In this document: in pieces, positions 31,201 to 41,660 of the stretch | How the letters are laid out: each line of letters starts with the position of its first letter | Numbering within the stretch: position 1 is the first letter of the stretch | Origin: Neocallimastix lanati (nom. inval.) | Taxonomy: Eukaryota; Neocallimastigomycota; Neocallimastigomycetes; Neocallimastigales; Neocallimastigaceae | Assembly (NCBI GenBank): GCA_016946835.1 | Contig: JACVTC010000152.1 | Coordinates: 1 to 47,500 of the forward strand | Length of the DNA stretch: 47,500 nucleotides | Direction: 5' to 3' | Made by a program: the position numbers and the translations under genes | The notes under the pieces: generated by a model | What the model was told of the DNA's origin: nothing | The model's input: only the letters and a program-made list of their open reading frames with translations | Database searches by the model: none

Positions 31201-32366
31201 AAGATTGCTTCACGTTTATCCCTACAAATTCGATTAGACCACTTAATTTGTTTATCCCGAGGGGGAGTAACAAAACCATCAGGAGATATTTTTTTACAAG
31301 AAAGAATAAGTGGTAAATGGTCAGAGATGTCATTAAAAGAGTAGCATACAGAAGCAATATTCAGATAATTTCTTAATTTATCGTTCACTACTATAAAATC
31401 AATACAAGAATTCTTTCCACCATTAGACCAAGTAAATTGATGACCAACCATATCCATAACAAACCATTGAGGGGAAATTCTAAGAATAAGATCTTTGAGT
31501 TGTTGCTTAGTCATGTTGAAATCACCAACAATAGCCGAAGGGTTATTCTGATGGTTCTTGAGCCAATTAGCAAAATCAGTTTCCGCTTTTTCTCTAGAGT
31601 CTTTGTGTTTTTTGCTAGGGATGTAAATGTTCCCTAAAGAACATCTGACACCCCAAAAAGAGAATATATTTACTGAGAGTATATATCTATATTCAAAATC
31701 ATCATTAGTGAATTGGCAGGAGGAGTGCACACCTATATAAAGGCCCCTCATACCAGGGATTTTTTTGTCCGCACGTCTCAGTACTGTTCTATAATGATTA
31801 AGGAATGGATATGAGTTAGAAAAGGAGTTAAGGAATGAACTATTACCGACTTCTTGAAGACAAATACAAATAGGATTAAAGATTGAATTAAAATTGGTAA
31901 GTCCGTCACGTTTTTCAGAATTCCAACCATTTATGTTCCAGCTAATACAGAGGTTGAAATATTTAGTATTCGAGAAAGGGTTAGCATACAGGAGGCTTTC
32001 AGAGATGGGGATTGAGGGTTCAGAATAATACCTGGTTCTATTATGATTAACATTACTAAATGTGCGTATCCTTGAAGTAATCTTCCATTTAATTCTTTTA
32101 ACAGGTAAGTGCTTAGTAATCAAATAAATAACCTTCAAATAATCCGTACAATTATTATAGTTAACTCTTAGGATGAAGTAGTTTTCCATATTAATATAGT
32201 GTTTTTTAACGATTCCATGAACAACTTCATTACAATTTGATATCTTTTTGCTTAAAAATTCCCATAGTCTACTTTCAGTCCAAGATTCAAGATCATGAAT
32301 GAAAATTAAAACAAATTTATCATGGTCAGGACCATAAAGTCGCAGACCTCTTCGTATAGTTGACAT
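28281..32366 (-). CDS. LINE endonuclease-reverse transcriptase, intact
   Basis: This 1361-residue protein would nick the target and reverse-transcribe the element RNA in place. The start is the ATG at 32364-32366 (MSTIRRGLRLYG), the first in the frame. Residues about 1-135 form an N-terminal domain of unknown type. The APE-like endonuclease covers about 140-360: SWNINGW, LQEVG, GDFNM (near 283) and SDHLPLIL (near 349). RT follows: APGPDGIP (near 620), SIPKKGD with NNYRGISL, FLDLKKAYDSVP, RGVRQGCPLSPILFN and FADD (near 862). A Cys/His cluster, CPTYCPCCGESN then HW (near 1172), and the tail KSVDVVTIRQ follow. There is no separate ORF1 in the element. The family (single-ORF APE-type LINE) is clear; the clade is not assigned. 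Confidence 0.93.
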   Translation of the reverse strand: MSTIRRGLRLYGPDHDKFVLIFIHDLESWTESRLWEFLSKKISNCNEVVHGIVKKHYINMENYFILRVNYNNCTDYLKVIYLITKHLPVKRIKWKITSRIRTFSNVNHNRTRYYSEPSIPISESLLYANPFSNTKYFNLCISWNINGWNSEKRDGLTNFNSIFNPICICLQEVGNSSFLNSFSNSYPFLNHYRTVLRRADKKIPGMRGLYIGVHSSCQFTNDDFEYRYILSVNIFSFWGVRCSLGNIYIPSKKHKDSREKAETDFANWLKNHQNNPSAIVGDFNMTKQQLKDLILRISPQWFVMDMVGHQFTWSNGGKNSCIDFIVVNDKLRNYLNIASVCYSFNDISDHLPLILSCKKISPDGFVTPPRDKQIKWSNRICRDKREAIFSHNKFTCLLDEFEHNDNLDSNTMVKKLLDTANKIGDDIQARVPTNLQGSAFHCPAYIKKLSHEKHLFYKRIKNFKLRNDLSNLQEFCDLSKEYRVLSDYIISIKRNIRNIRFKNLIHSIGECFLKNDAQRGWSGLKKISKPSYSPSQSPVYIKDKEGNVLVSQEDQLNRFAEHYEELASDITGHSLNENYWKRILNNSSTPQESWDINQPISMSEIHSTVLSMKNNKAPGPDGIPTEFFKAFFNSESRNSSQDDSNQEVTYSDCAKCLLLLFNKIWDGDFPNEWNSASIVSIPKKGDLSDCNNYRGISLINVGLKILSKIVTKRISGYAFSNGIIRPEQFGFRNKEECISLFVSIREICQRRKFKDKFTFLAFLDLKKAYDSVPIYNILTKLDNLGIRGKCLQFITNLYLTSKARANFNGKLSKEFPIHRGVRQGCPLSPILFNIFINDIFDKCKRYGVITEKKKCCGGLFADDIVLLAPTKSSLKNLLNIAHDWGIKNEMTFGINKCATLVVKPKNFIPSRHYENPTFRLGMNYIPSTNQYTYLGIPFNESLDLKPIIAKMNSKINYTVNSFFRFLTNRNVPFYFKTRILVSFVLSSVLYYAPLLGSNKKNTEKAQTAFNRGLYWSFGFKNKTSNISIYNMSKELSIPPIASFCAKAMIRCFKKWKDSSCIISHLVKNIPTLSHYSWTKKARSLAVHKHSNKLPGEIRKFYWENIHYSSTPAIRSTKYKKFKFGFKKFIHRLSLKYSQFSLGFFWIGRIKCGFKFDVKTYVKSNLVSENCPTYCPCCGESNSIPSFTHWILLCPKFEEFRQHFIPFVDEIFINFSLIVHEKSLNIPDDKEEDFDDNINFYVLCILLGGNAVFEILKIGSGERRRLINNIFQSPSNESSFPISFFVGLAEFLTNVMPIVIGDFYTMIDLYSVRPTVVKSVDVVTIRQRRNSDTDSNDNFHPHGVIFDEWEELEAFSSSKLIT

Positions 32367-33092
32367 AATAAAATAAAAAACTTATCTATATTAATAAAAG
32401 GTAAGTGTAATATAAAAATAAAAAATAAAATTAGTAAAAAATTAAAAAATTAAAAAAAAATAAAAATTTATTGCTGTTGTCTTCTCTTTCGTGTATATTG
32501 TTTGCTAAAACTTGTTTGTTTTTCTTTCTTTTTGTGTTGACTAGTTTTAATTAATGATTTTCAATTATAAATTCCTGTTTTATGTAAAAATTTCTGTAAA
32601 ATAATCATATATAATATAAAATTTAAATGTTAATGAAATAATAGTTGTGAAAAACTATAAAAAGATTCCCATCCGTTAAATAATGTCTCAAACACAAGCT
32701 TTGGAGTGAATCAATCTCCTACATTTCCATTTTACAATAGCTACATGAGAGTATAAATAATACTATAGAAAAAAACATATACAAAATAATGCTAAAGTAA
32801 AAAATACAATAGATTCATTACAATGATAATATGTAGAAACTACATGATATTATTAATTGTACAACTCCAATGTTACTACATATCCAGTTTAAGACATTAT
32901 AGAACGTCAAGTTCACTTTCTACAGTCTTCCAGTATTCCAGATTTCTCTCTTCGTACTAGAAGCCACTTTAGAAAGGATAACCATTGATTATCATCAGAA
33001 TCATAGAAAGCTGTAATTAGTACACCTGATATAGGTTATTCCTTTTCCATCAACCCTCCATGGACCTGGAAAAACAGTCCACTTCATTGGGG
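32367..33092 (-). other. 5' untranslated region of LINE A
   Basis: 726 nt between the 5' target duplication and the ORF. Positions 32640-33092 are less A/T-rich than the region on either side. No ORF is evident. A segment (32836-32894) is about 85 percent similar to 35268-35326, right of LINE D in the same orientation. This region should contain the internal promoter of the LINE; no HDV-like ribozyme fold was recognised by eye. Confidence 0.55.
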
Positions 33093-33144
33093 TAAATATA
33101 CACCATACTTATCACAATTATCCAGTATATCATTAGAAACTACA
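33093..33144 (-). pseudogene. LINE copy B, remnant beyond LINE A
   Basis: The reading frame of B resumes after the duplicated TAAATATACACCA and encodes NDILDNCDKYGVYL on the minus strand. Homology to the RT of C and D stops near 33129 at ATCATTA. The next bases GAAACTACA, which also form part of the target duplication of LINE D, belong to a sequence that resumes at 35279 and resembles the 5' untranslated region of LINE A. B therefore looks like an internally deleted or chimeric copy. Confidence 0.7.
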
Positions 33145-35265
33145 TTTTTTTTTTTTTTTTTTTTTTTTTAGACAGGGAAGAGAATACACTTCCAAAAACT
33201 TTATTAAATTTTATTTTAAAAAATACATGTAGGTGAAAAGTACATTAGAAATTAAAAATAAAAAATTAAAAAAATAAAAAAATAAAAAAGCTCGAAAATA
33301 CTATGTATTTCGGCAAGTTGTACTATGCGGGAATTTTACCCTTCCTATCAAATAAAAAAGAAATAAAATTTAGAAGTAACATCCTTAAAATAGATAGTGT
33401 GGTGTCCACTAAACTCTCCCCGGATTCATCATTTATTGAGCTACTAGGGCGAGAATCACCCTTCGTAGTAATAGATGATAATCCTGTATTTTCATTATGC
33501 CTTATCAGTACGACGTCGACGCTCTTGGTTAAGTTTGATATTTTGCAATACCTATCAAATAATAGCTCAAACGAACTACTTATGATAGGTATTGCATTTG
33601 TTAAGAATTCCGCCAAGCCCACAATTTTTGGAACAGGTGACTCAGATGAACCTTTGAAAAGTAGTTCATTTAAATGTCTCTGTTCCCCACTATCGAAATG
33701 TAGTTCATTTAAAACTAAAGTCCCACCAAGAAGGAACAAGTATATATAATGATTGATATAATCTTCAAAATCAGAAATAGAGTCATAGGAAGAAAGAGGA
33801 TTAAACGCTCTAATCTTCCTAAGGAATAAAACATAGAGATCATCGATGAAATTTAAAGAATTCCATCGAAAAGATGCAAGAGCATCGCATTTAAAAATCC
33901 AATGTTCAAAAGATTGATTACCTTCACCACAACATGGGCAGGACTTTGGACAATCTTCTGAAACTCTACCCATTCTAATAGCAATAGTAGTATTGTATTT
34001 ATAACCACAGCGTAAACGTATAATCCACGAAAATCCTAAGTTGAATTGGGGATATTTTAAGCTAAGCATTATTATAGCTTTATTGTTTGAGAACTTGTTA
34101 CTATCGTAGTTTTGACCTTTAATACCTTGAAATCTGGAAACTGATTTCCAGTAACGTTCTATAATATCGTCATATTTTACACATTTATATTTTTTGATTT
34201 TTTTATATAGTGTTCTAGATTCTTTAGTCCAGGAATAATAAGGCATTTTGGGAATAGATTTAATAAGATCCTTTATGATACAGTTTGATTTACTCCATTT
34301 TGCAAATGATTTAATCTGTAAGGCTGCGCAGATACCAGCAATAGGAGGGATGCTTAGATCTCGAGATAAAGCATAAGTACTCATTGTTGAATTATGTCTA
34401 ATATAGTCATTGTTTTCTGTATTTGTTTTACCATTTTTAGAGAAGGAACCGATACACCAAAATAGACCAGTATTAATTAATGTTTGAATTTTAGCCGTTC
34501 TAGATTTGTTTGAACCAAGTAAAGGAGAATAATAAATTACTTTACTAATAACAAAGGATTGAAGAACTTTTTTCTTGTATACAATAGGAATAAGTTTATT
34601 TGAAAAGAAACGTGTAAATGAAAGAAGGGATTTTCTAACTTTAAAATGCATGTGAGATATAATGTGTTCTAGTAGGAGATCATCTGAAAAAGGAATACCA
34701 AGATAGACATAACTAGAAACTTTAGGAATATCATTCTTTCCTAAATAGAAGGTTGGATCACTATAGTTTGGAGGAGGTTGGAAGTTCATTGGTTTTATAA
34801 CCATAGTTGCACACTTTTCAATACCAAAAGTCATTTCATTTAAATTAGCCCATTTATGTACCTTTTTTAATAATTTTTCTAAATTTTTTGCACTTGGAGC
34901 AATGAGAACAACATCATCAGCAAAGAGTCCACCACAACACTTTTTTCTTCCAACATTAACACCATACTTTTCACAGTCATTTAGTATATCATTGATGAAT
35001 AAATTGAATAAGATTGGAGATAAAGGACAACCTTGACGAACACCTCTTTTAATAGGAAATTCATTTGATAACATTGAAGCAAATCGAGCACGTGCTTTAG
35101 ATGAAGTATATAAATTACAAAGAAAATCAAAACATTTACCGCGTACTCCATAGTGATATAATTTAGTAAGAATGTTAAAAATAGGAACTGAATCATAAGC
35201 TTTTTTAAGATCTAAAAAAGCTAAATATGTGAATTTTCCTTGGAAATTATTTATGCAAAATGGGT
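33145..35265 (-). mobile_element. LINE copy D, 5'-truncated insertion
   Basis: Poly(A) tail at 33145-33169, 3' untranslated region to about 33322, then coding sequence to the 5' truncation at 35265. Flanked by the perfect 13-bp duplication ATTAGAAACTACA (33132-33144 and 35266-35278). It is very close to LINE C and clearly distinct from A and B, so two LINE subfamilies are present. Confidence 0.92.
33323..35265 (-). CDS. LINE D partial reverse transcriptase, open frame
   Basis: The frame is open from the truncation point to the stop at 33323. It begins inside RT with LAFLDLKKAYDS (about 35205-35240), followed by RGVRQGCPLSPILFN, FADDVVLIAPS (near 34920), the thumb region, the cluster CPKSCPCCGEGNQSFEHW (about 33910-33965) and the tail KSVDVVLIRH. 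It ends in a hydrophobic stretch (MLLLNFISFLF) that LINE A lacks. An ATG-initiated product would begin only at about 35074 and would lack the first RT motifs. There is no endonuclease, so this is a dead fragment despite the open frame. Confidence 0.88.
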
Positions 35266-35278
35266 ATTAGAAACTACA

Positions 35279-35340
35279 TGATATTATTTATTATACAACT
35301 CCAATATTACTACATATCCAGTTTATAACTTAAATTACTG
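35279..35340 (-). other. Fragment resembling the LINE A 5' untranslated region
   Basis: On the plus strand, TGATATTATTTATTATACAA and the following bases to about 35326 match 32847-32894 in LINE A at most positions. It directly continues the sequence interrupted by LINE D. It may be the 5' end of LINE B after an internal deletion. Confidence 0.5.
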
Positions 35341-35992
35341 TTTAATTTTTTTATTAGGACACGCTTTATCTATCATTTATGAAGCTTTAGCAATTCTATC
35401 ATCTAATCGATATCCTCTTCGAACTCTCAATAGCCATTAATAAAAAAAAAAAAATAAATAAAAAATAAATAATAAAAAATAAAAAAAAAAAAAAAAAAAG
35501 AAAATTTTATTATTTCACATTTACAATCATTAATATCCATAAAATAATAAGTAATATTAATAATATTAATATATATTTCAACATTCTTCATTTCCTCCTT
35601 TGGAAAAAAAAAAAAAACAATATACAATAAACACATATATTTTTCAAAATAACTTTCTTTTTTTTTATTTTTTTTTTATTATTTTTTATTTATTATTTTT
35701 TATTTTTTTTGGTTTAAAACTCTTTTCTTTATGCGTTTTTTTTTTTTTTTTTCAAGATTTACATTTTTCATTTTTTTATTTTTGAATATTTTAAATTATT
35801 TGTTCTTTTATATATTATTTTAATATTATCATTTTACATTTTTTTTTCTTTGTTCAAAAAAAATTTATTAATTGTTGTTCATGTTTTGCTATTATTATTT
35901 TTTAATTTAATATTTTTTTATATTTGAGTTTCCGCTTATTCCTTCAAATCAAAAGGAATAATATATTTTTTATTTTTATTATTTTAAGCAGC
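35341..35992. other. T-rich and A-rich spacer between the LINE cluster and actin
   Basis: Mostly long A and T runs. The only protein-like signal is on the plus strand at 35358-35440, after TTTTTATTAG (a possible 3' splice site): 26 codons reading HALSIIYEALAILSS and so on, ending in TAA. It could be a last exon of a lost gene or chance. The part next to actin is its 3' untranslated region. Confidence 0.4.
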
Positions 35993-37448
<1,456 letters not shown>

Positions 37449-37800
37449 GATTAATAATTATTTTTTTTTAAAGATAAATATTCTATAAAAAAGATTTCTT
37501 TCTAATTACTTAGAATAAAAAATAATAAATATATTTTTATTTCGTTTTAAAATATCAAATAAATTTGATTATTTGAATTTTTATAATCTACAATTTGAAA
37601 GAGGCATTTAGGCCTTTATATACAAATTTGAACTTTGGCTATTATTCGATACTAAAATAGGGTCCTTTTTGAAAAAATAGACTATGTAAATTAATAAAAT
37701 GGGGACTATACAAAAGAATAACGCTAAAATTAATCGAGAAAATTGAAAATGAACCCTATTTTAGAGGACCCTACTAAGTTTAAAATTTAAAATATATATT
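37449..37800 (-). promoter_or_regulatory. Actin promoter with TATA box and two MADS/MEF2-like sites
   Basis: A TATATAAAG box lies at 37614-37622 (minus strand), about 170 nt before the ATG. Upstream are two copies of the MEF2-type consensus: CTAAAATAG at 37652-37660 and CTATTTTAG at 37756-37764. They lie in inverted orientation within a longer inverted repeat (AATAGGGTYC/GRACCCTATT, about 37655-37664 and 37751-37760). They are the least A/T-rich patches of the upstream region. Function is inferred from motif match and position. Confidence 0.55.
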
Positions 37801-39032
37801 TAAATACTCCGAATATAGATTATTACAATAAATATATAAGAAATATAAATATCCATATATAATTAGATATTGGGAATTAATTTTATAATTATTTTTAATA
37901 AAAATCTAAAATTAAATAACTTAAAATAATATATAAAATAATTTAATATATTTGAATTAAATTTAATTCAATTGAAAAAAAAAATATAATTTAATACTAT
38001 AAATATATTATTATTAGTTTTTAACTATAATAAACAATTTTTAATTATATTAAATAATATATTTTTAAAATTTAAAAATTCTTAAAATTAATTTAGTATA
38101 TATCTATAATTAAATTAATGAAAACACAAATATATATCTTATATTTGATATAATTATATAAATTAAAATAAATTAAATGAAATTAAATGAAATTATTTTA
38201 ATATTAATAAATATAAAAGAATATCTAATTTAATTTTTATTATTTATTTTTATAATATTTTATAGCATGTATAATCTTTTATATGGAATAACCATTTTTT
38301 TAATGTTAATAGCACTCTAATGATAGTATTAATTATAATAATAATAATAATATATAATTATCTAATAAAATAATAATTAATGAATTAAAATAAATAGTGA
38401 AAAATCAAAATAATTATATATATATTAAATAAGCTAATAAACTATATGATTTATAGAAACAACATAAATAAAAACTCTAATTATAATAAAATTAAAAATA
38501 TATATATATATTTTTTAATTAAACAATTTTTAATATTTAATATACATTTCAATTCTCAAATTTACTATATATTTATATATCTATTTATTTGTCTACTAAT
38601 AATCTATTAAACTATAGTAACAAAACATAAATATAACTTTTTAATTTGTTTTTTACTCAAAGTTCAGTCATATACTATAAATTAATGAATGAATAATAAA
38701 AGTTTTAAATATATAATATATCATTATTATTAACAATATCAAAACTTTATATTGATATATTAATAAAATATTAAAATAAAAAATAATTTTTAATTATTAT
38801 ATTTATATATTAATAAAATTGTAATTTTTATAATTAAAATAAAAAAAAAAAAAAACTAAAAAACTATAATTATTTATAAAAAAAAAGATATTTTATATTT
38901 TTATGTAATAATAATATTAAATAATTAAATGAAATGAAATTAAATATATAAAAGATTAATATCTAATATTCAATTATGATAAAAATTTAAAGTTTTAAAA
39001 TATATATAGAAATAAGATTAAAGAATGCAAAA

Positions 39033-39077
<45 letters not shown>

Positions 39078-40739
39078 CGATAAATAATAGAAATTTCAAA
39101 ATACTATTTTTTATCGCTTTTTTTCTGATATTAATTGATTATTTAATATCTCAATTCTAAATATAGTTTCAATAGTTTAAATAAAGAATAACAAATGGTT
39201 AGACTTTAATAACTTAAATAAAAGGGAAAGAATAAACCTTTGATATATAATGATAATTATATGTAAATAAGTAAATATATTATGTTATAATAAACAAAAA
39301 TAATAATAAACAAAGTTTAATATACTTTTATAATTATACAAATTTTTATTTATGTATAAAATATTTAATAAGTTTAATAGTTGAAATGATTATTTTATAT
39401 ATACTATTTATTTATCAATAAATAATTAAAATTATTAATCTTAGATCTTAAAATACTTTAAATCTTTAGTTTATTACTTTTGTATTTGTAGAAAGAAAAA
39501 CATTTTTTTTTAATATTAAATAGATATTTTTATTTAAAGGCATTATATATAATTTTCTTCCTTAATTTATATTCATTAATTTTTTTTTATTAAATTGAAA
39601 AAATCTCAAAATTGATTATATTAAATGGAAGTTATATAGATCTTAAATTTTTTTTTAGAAAACAAATTATAAAATATTTTTAAATAATATTAATATAAAT
39701 AATTTCTATATTTATATTTATTTACGTATATTGTATTTAATTTATTTACATTCATAAATGATTTTATTAATAATAAAAAAAAGTATATATATTTATAATA
39801 TATAATATAGAAATTTATATTAAATTTTATATTATTATTTTATTATTTATTTGTTTTCCTATTCTGTTCTATATTATATAGATTATGTTTTAAATATATA
39901 AATTTTATTTTATTATTTTATTATTTATTTATTTGTTTGTTTTCCTATTCTTTTTTGTTTTATGTTGTATATACTTCCACCACTTTTTATTTAATACTTT
40001 ATAATAAGATATTAGATATTATTTAGTATTTTTTTATAGCAAAGTCATATAAAAAAAAATTATTTAAATAAATCCTATAAAAAATAGCAACTCAATAATA
40101 AAACAATAGAATATATAATGAAATAAATGAATGAAGAATAATAAAACAATAGAATATGATAAAATAAATGAAATGAAGAATACATCTTTTTTTATCATTA
40201 TTATTATATAATCAATAAGCCAAATTAATAAACTAATATTCCATAATATTTACATAGAAAAATATAATAAATATATGAAAAATAAATATATTAATTGTAA
40301 CAAATTAATAATCATATTATAAAAAGAATCATGGTAATAATTAATAAATCTAAATAATTTAAATAATAATCCGTTACTAATATTTTAATTTAAATATTAT
40401 ATAAATCACATGATTAATTTATTATATATATGTATTATATTATAATTATATATAATTATAATATAAAAGTGTTAATTATATTGCTAATACATATTTTTAC
40501 GAATTGAATGAACATAAAATAACTATCAAACATATATATTATTTTTATTTTTAAATATATATATTTTTTTTATTTTGTAATTATAATTGAAACTATTATA
40601 GATTTTTTATATTTATATTTAAAACTATATAAAAGAAAAATGAATAAAAGACTTTACAAAAAAATTTAAATAAATAGCTATATGAATTATAGTCTTAATG
40701 ATTATTTTTTTTCATTATTTGAATAAGATAAAAAAAATA
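37801..40739. other. Noncoding A/T-rich region
   Basis: About 2.9 kb without a credible ORF or RNA gene. It holds homopolymers and AT microsatellites, and one foldback at 39077-39117. The sequence is uniformly A/T, with no G/C-richer island until 40753. Confidence 0.7.
39038..39124. repeat. A tract, 14-bp foldback and T run
   Basis: A 39-nt A run (39038-39076) is followed by GCGATAAATAATAG (39077-39090), a 13-nt loop, and CTATTTTTTATCGC (39104-39117), complementary at 13 of 14 positions, then seven T. The flanking A and T runs extend the pairing. It could be a strong transcript hairpin or a cruciform; no gene lies beside it. Confidence 0.6.
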
Positions 40740-40752
40740 TTATTAAAAGAAA

Positions 40753-41205
40753 AAAAAAAAAAACATAGACTTGCACATATGGGTACCCATCTCCCATATG
40801 GCCATACAGTTATTAATTAACTGTAAGGTGATGAGTTATTGGCATACTGTATCAGCTTCGCCGCTCTCAATCGTCGTTACACACTGCCCGGAGATGAATT
40901 CCTAACGTTCCTACATATATCTCTAATGACCACGAGCATCAGAACGGAACCATTAACTCCTCTCTAGTGGGTGTAATCATTGGCGATTGGAAATTTTACA
41001 ATCATCAAGGTCTATGCTTCAATTCAAAGCGTAGTATCAGGGATGGGTGAAATAATCATTTGAGGGAAAGCCTTATGGACATCACGTGTGGTCTCATGAT
41101 ATCCCAGGATAGAAACCTCATCCGATTATTTGGTGCCATGCCGAGGATTCGAACCCCGCCCTTTACAGTGACCTGTATCGTCCTAACCGACTGGACCAAC
41201 ATGGC
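40753..41205 (-). mobile_element. tRNA-headed SINE, full length, with oligo(T) end
   Basis: A 453-bp, G/C-richer unit on the minus strand, flanked by the 13-bp duplication TTATTAAAAGAAA (40740-40752 and 41206-41218). Its 5' end is exactly the first base of a tRNA-like head (41131-41205): acceptor GCCATGT/GCATGGC, D stem GTCC/GGAC, T arm with loop TTCGAAT, then discriminator A and CCA. The Pol III boxes are present: A box TGGTCCAGTCGG (41187-41198) and B box GGTTCGAATCC (41145-41155). A tRNA-unrelated body of about 370 nt follows. Near the 3' end are two hairpins (ACAGTTA/TAACTGT, CATATGGG/CCCATATG) and finally a T run, a Pol III terminator. The anticodon arm is one or two bases short, so it is not a working tRNA. 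Confidence 0.85.
41131..41205 (-). pseudogene. tRNA-like head of the SINE, including CCA
   Basis: 75 nt that fold as a tRNA except for the anticodon arm, which has a four-pair stem TACA/TGTA and a six-base loop GGTCAC. The isotype is therefore uncertain; GTC in the loop would suggest Asp. The encoded CCA (complement of 41131-41133) is notable because nuclear tRNA genes of eukaryotes do not usually encode it. Confidence 0.75.
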
Positions 41206-41501
41206 TTATTAAAAGAAATAAATAAAAATATTTTGAATATATAAATGAATAAATAAATAATGAATATAAATATAAATAAATAAAAAAAATAATTATAAAT
41301 ATAAAAAAATAAATAAATAAATAATAATTATAAATATAAACAAAAAAATAAATAAATAAAAAATAATTATAAATATAATTAAAAAAAATAAATAAATAAA
41401 AATAATTATAAACAAAAAGGTTAAATTATTATTAGTAAATTTTATTGGCCGTCTCTCAATATAATTTATTTTATATTAATATAATATTTAATATTATTAA
41501 A

Positions 41502-41660
41502 GAATTGAATATATACATATTAAATTTTTTTATGAATTGAATAAAAATATATGTACATATTAAATTTTTTTATGAATTGAATAAAAATATATGTACATAT
41601 TAAATTTTATTATGAATTGAATAAAAATATATGTACATATTAAATTTTATTATGAATTGA
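41502..41660. repeat. 40-bp minisatellite, about four units
   Basis: GAATTGAATAAAAATATATG followed by TACATATTAAATTTTTTTAT repeats with a period of 40 bp: GAATTGA begins at 41502, 41534, 41574, 41614 and 41654. The first unit is 8 bp short; later units differ by single bases. Confidence 0.85.

Larger units (their letters stand above)
28149..33092 (-). mobile_element. LINE copy A, full-length non-LTR retrotransposon
   Basis: A complete minus-strand element: 726-nt 5' untranslated region (32367-33092), one 1361-residue ORF (28281-32366), a short 3' untranslated region with AATAAA (complement of 28205-28210), and a 41-nt poly(A) tail (28149-28189). It is flanked by the 13-bp duplication TAAATATACACCA (28136-28148 and 33093-33105), which lies in the RT gene of LINE B. 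An intact ORF, long tail and perfect duplication indicate a recent insertion that may still be active. Confidence 0.93.

Noticed and set aside
40753-41205. Functional tRNA gene on the minus strand at 41131-41205
   Set aside because: The anticodon arm is one or two bases short, CCA is encoded, and the unit is bounded by target duplications with a long body after the tRNA part.
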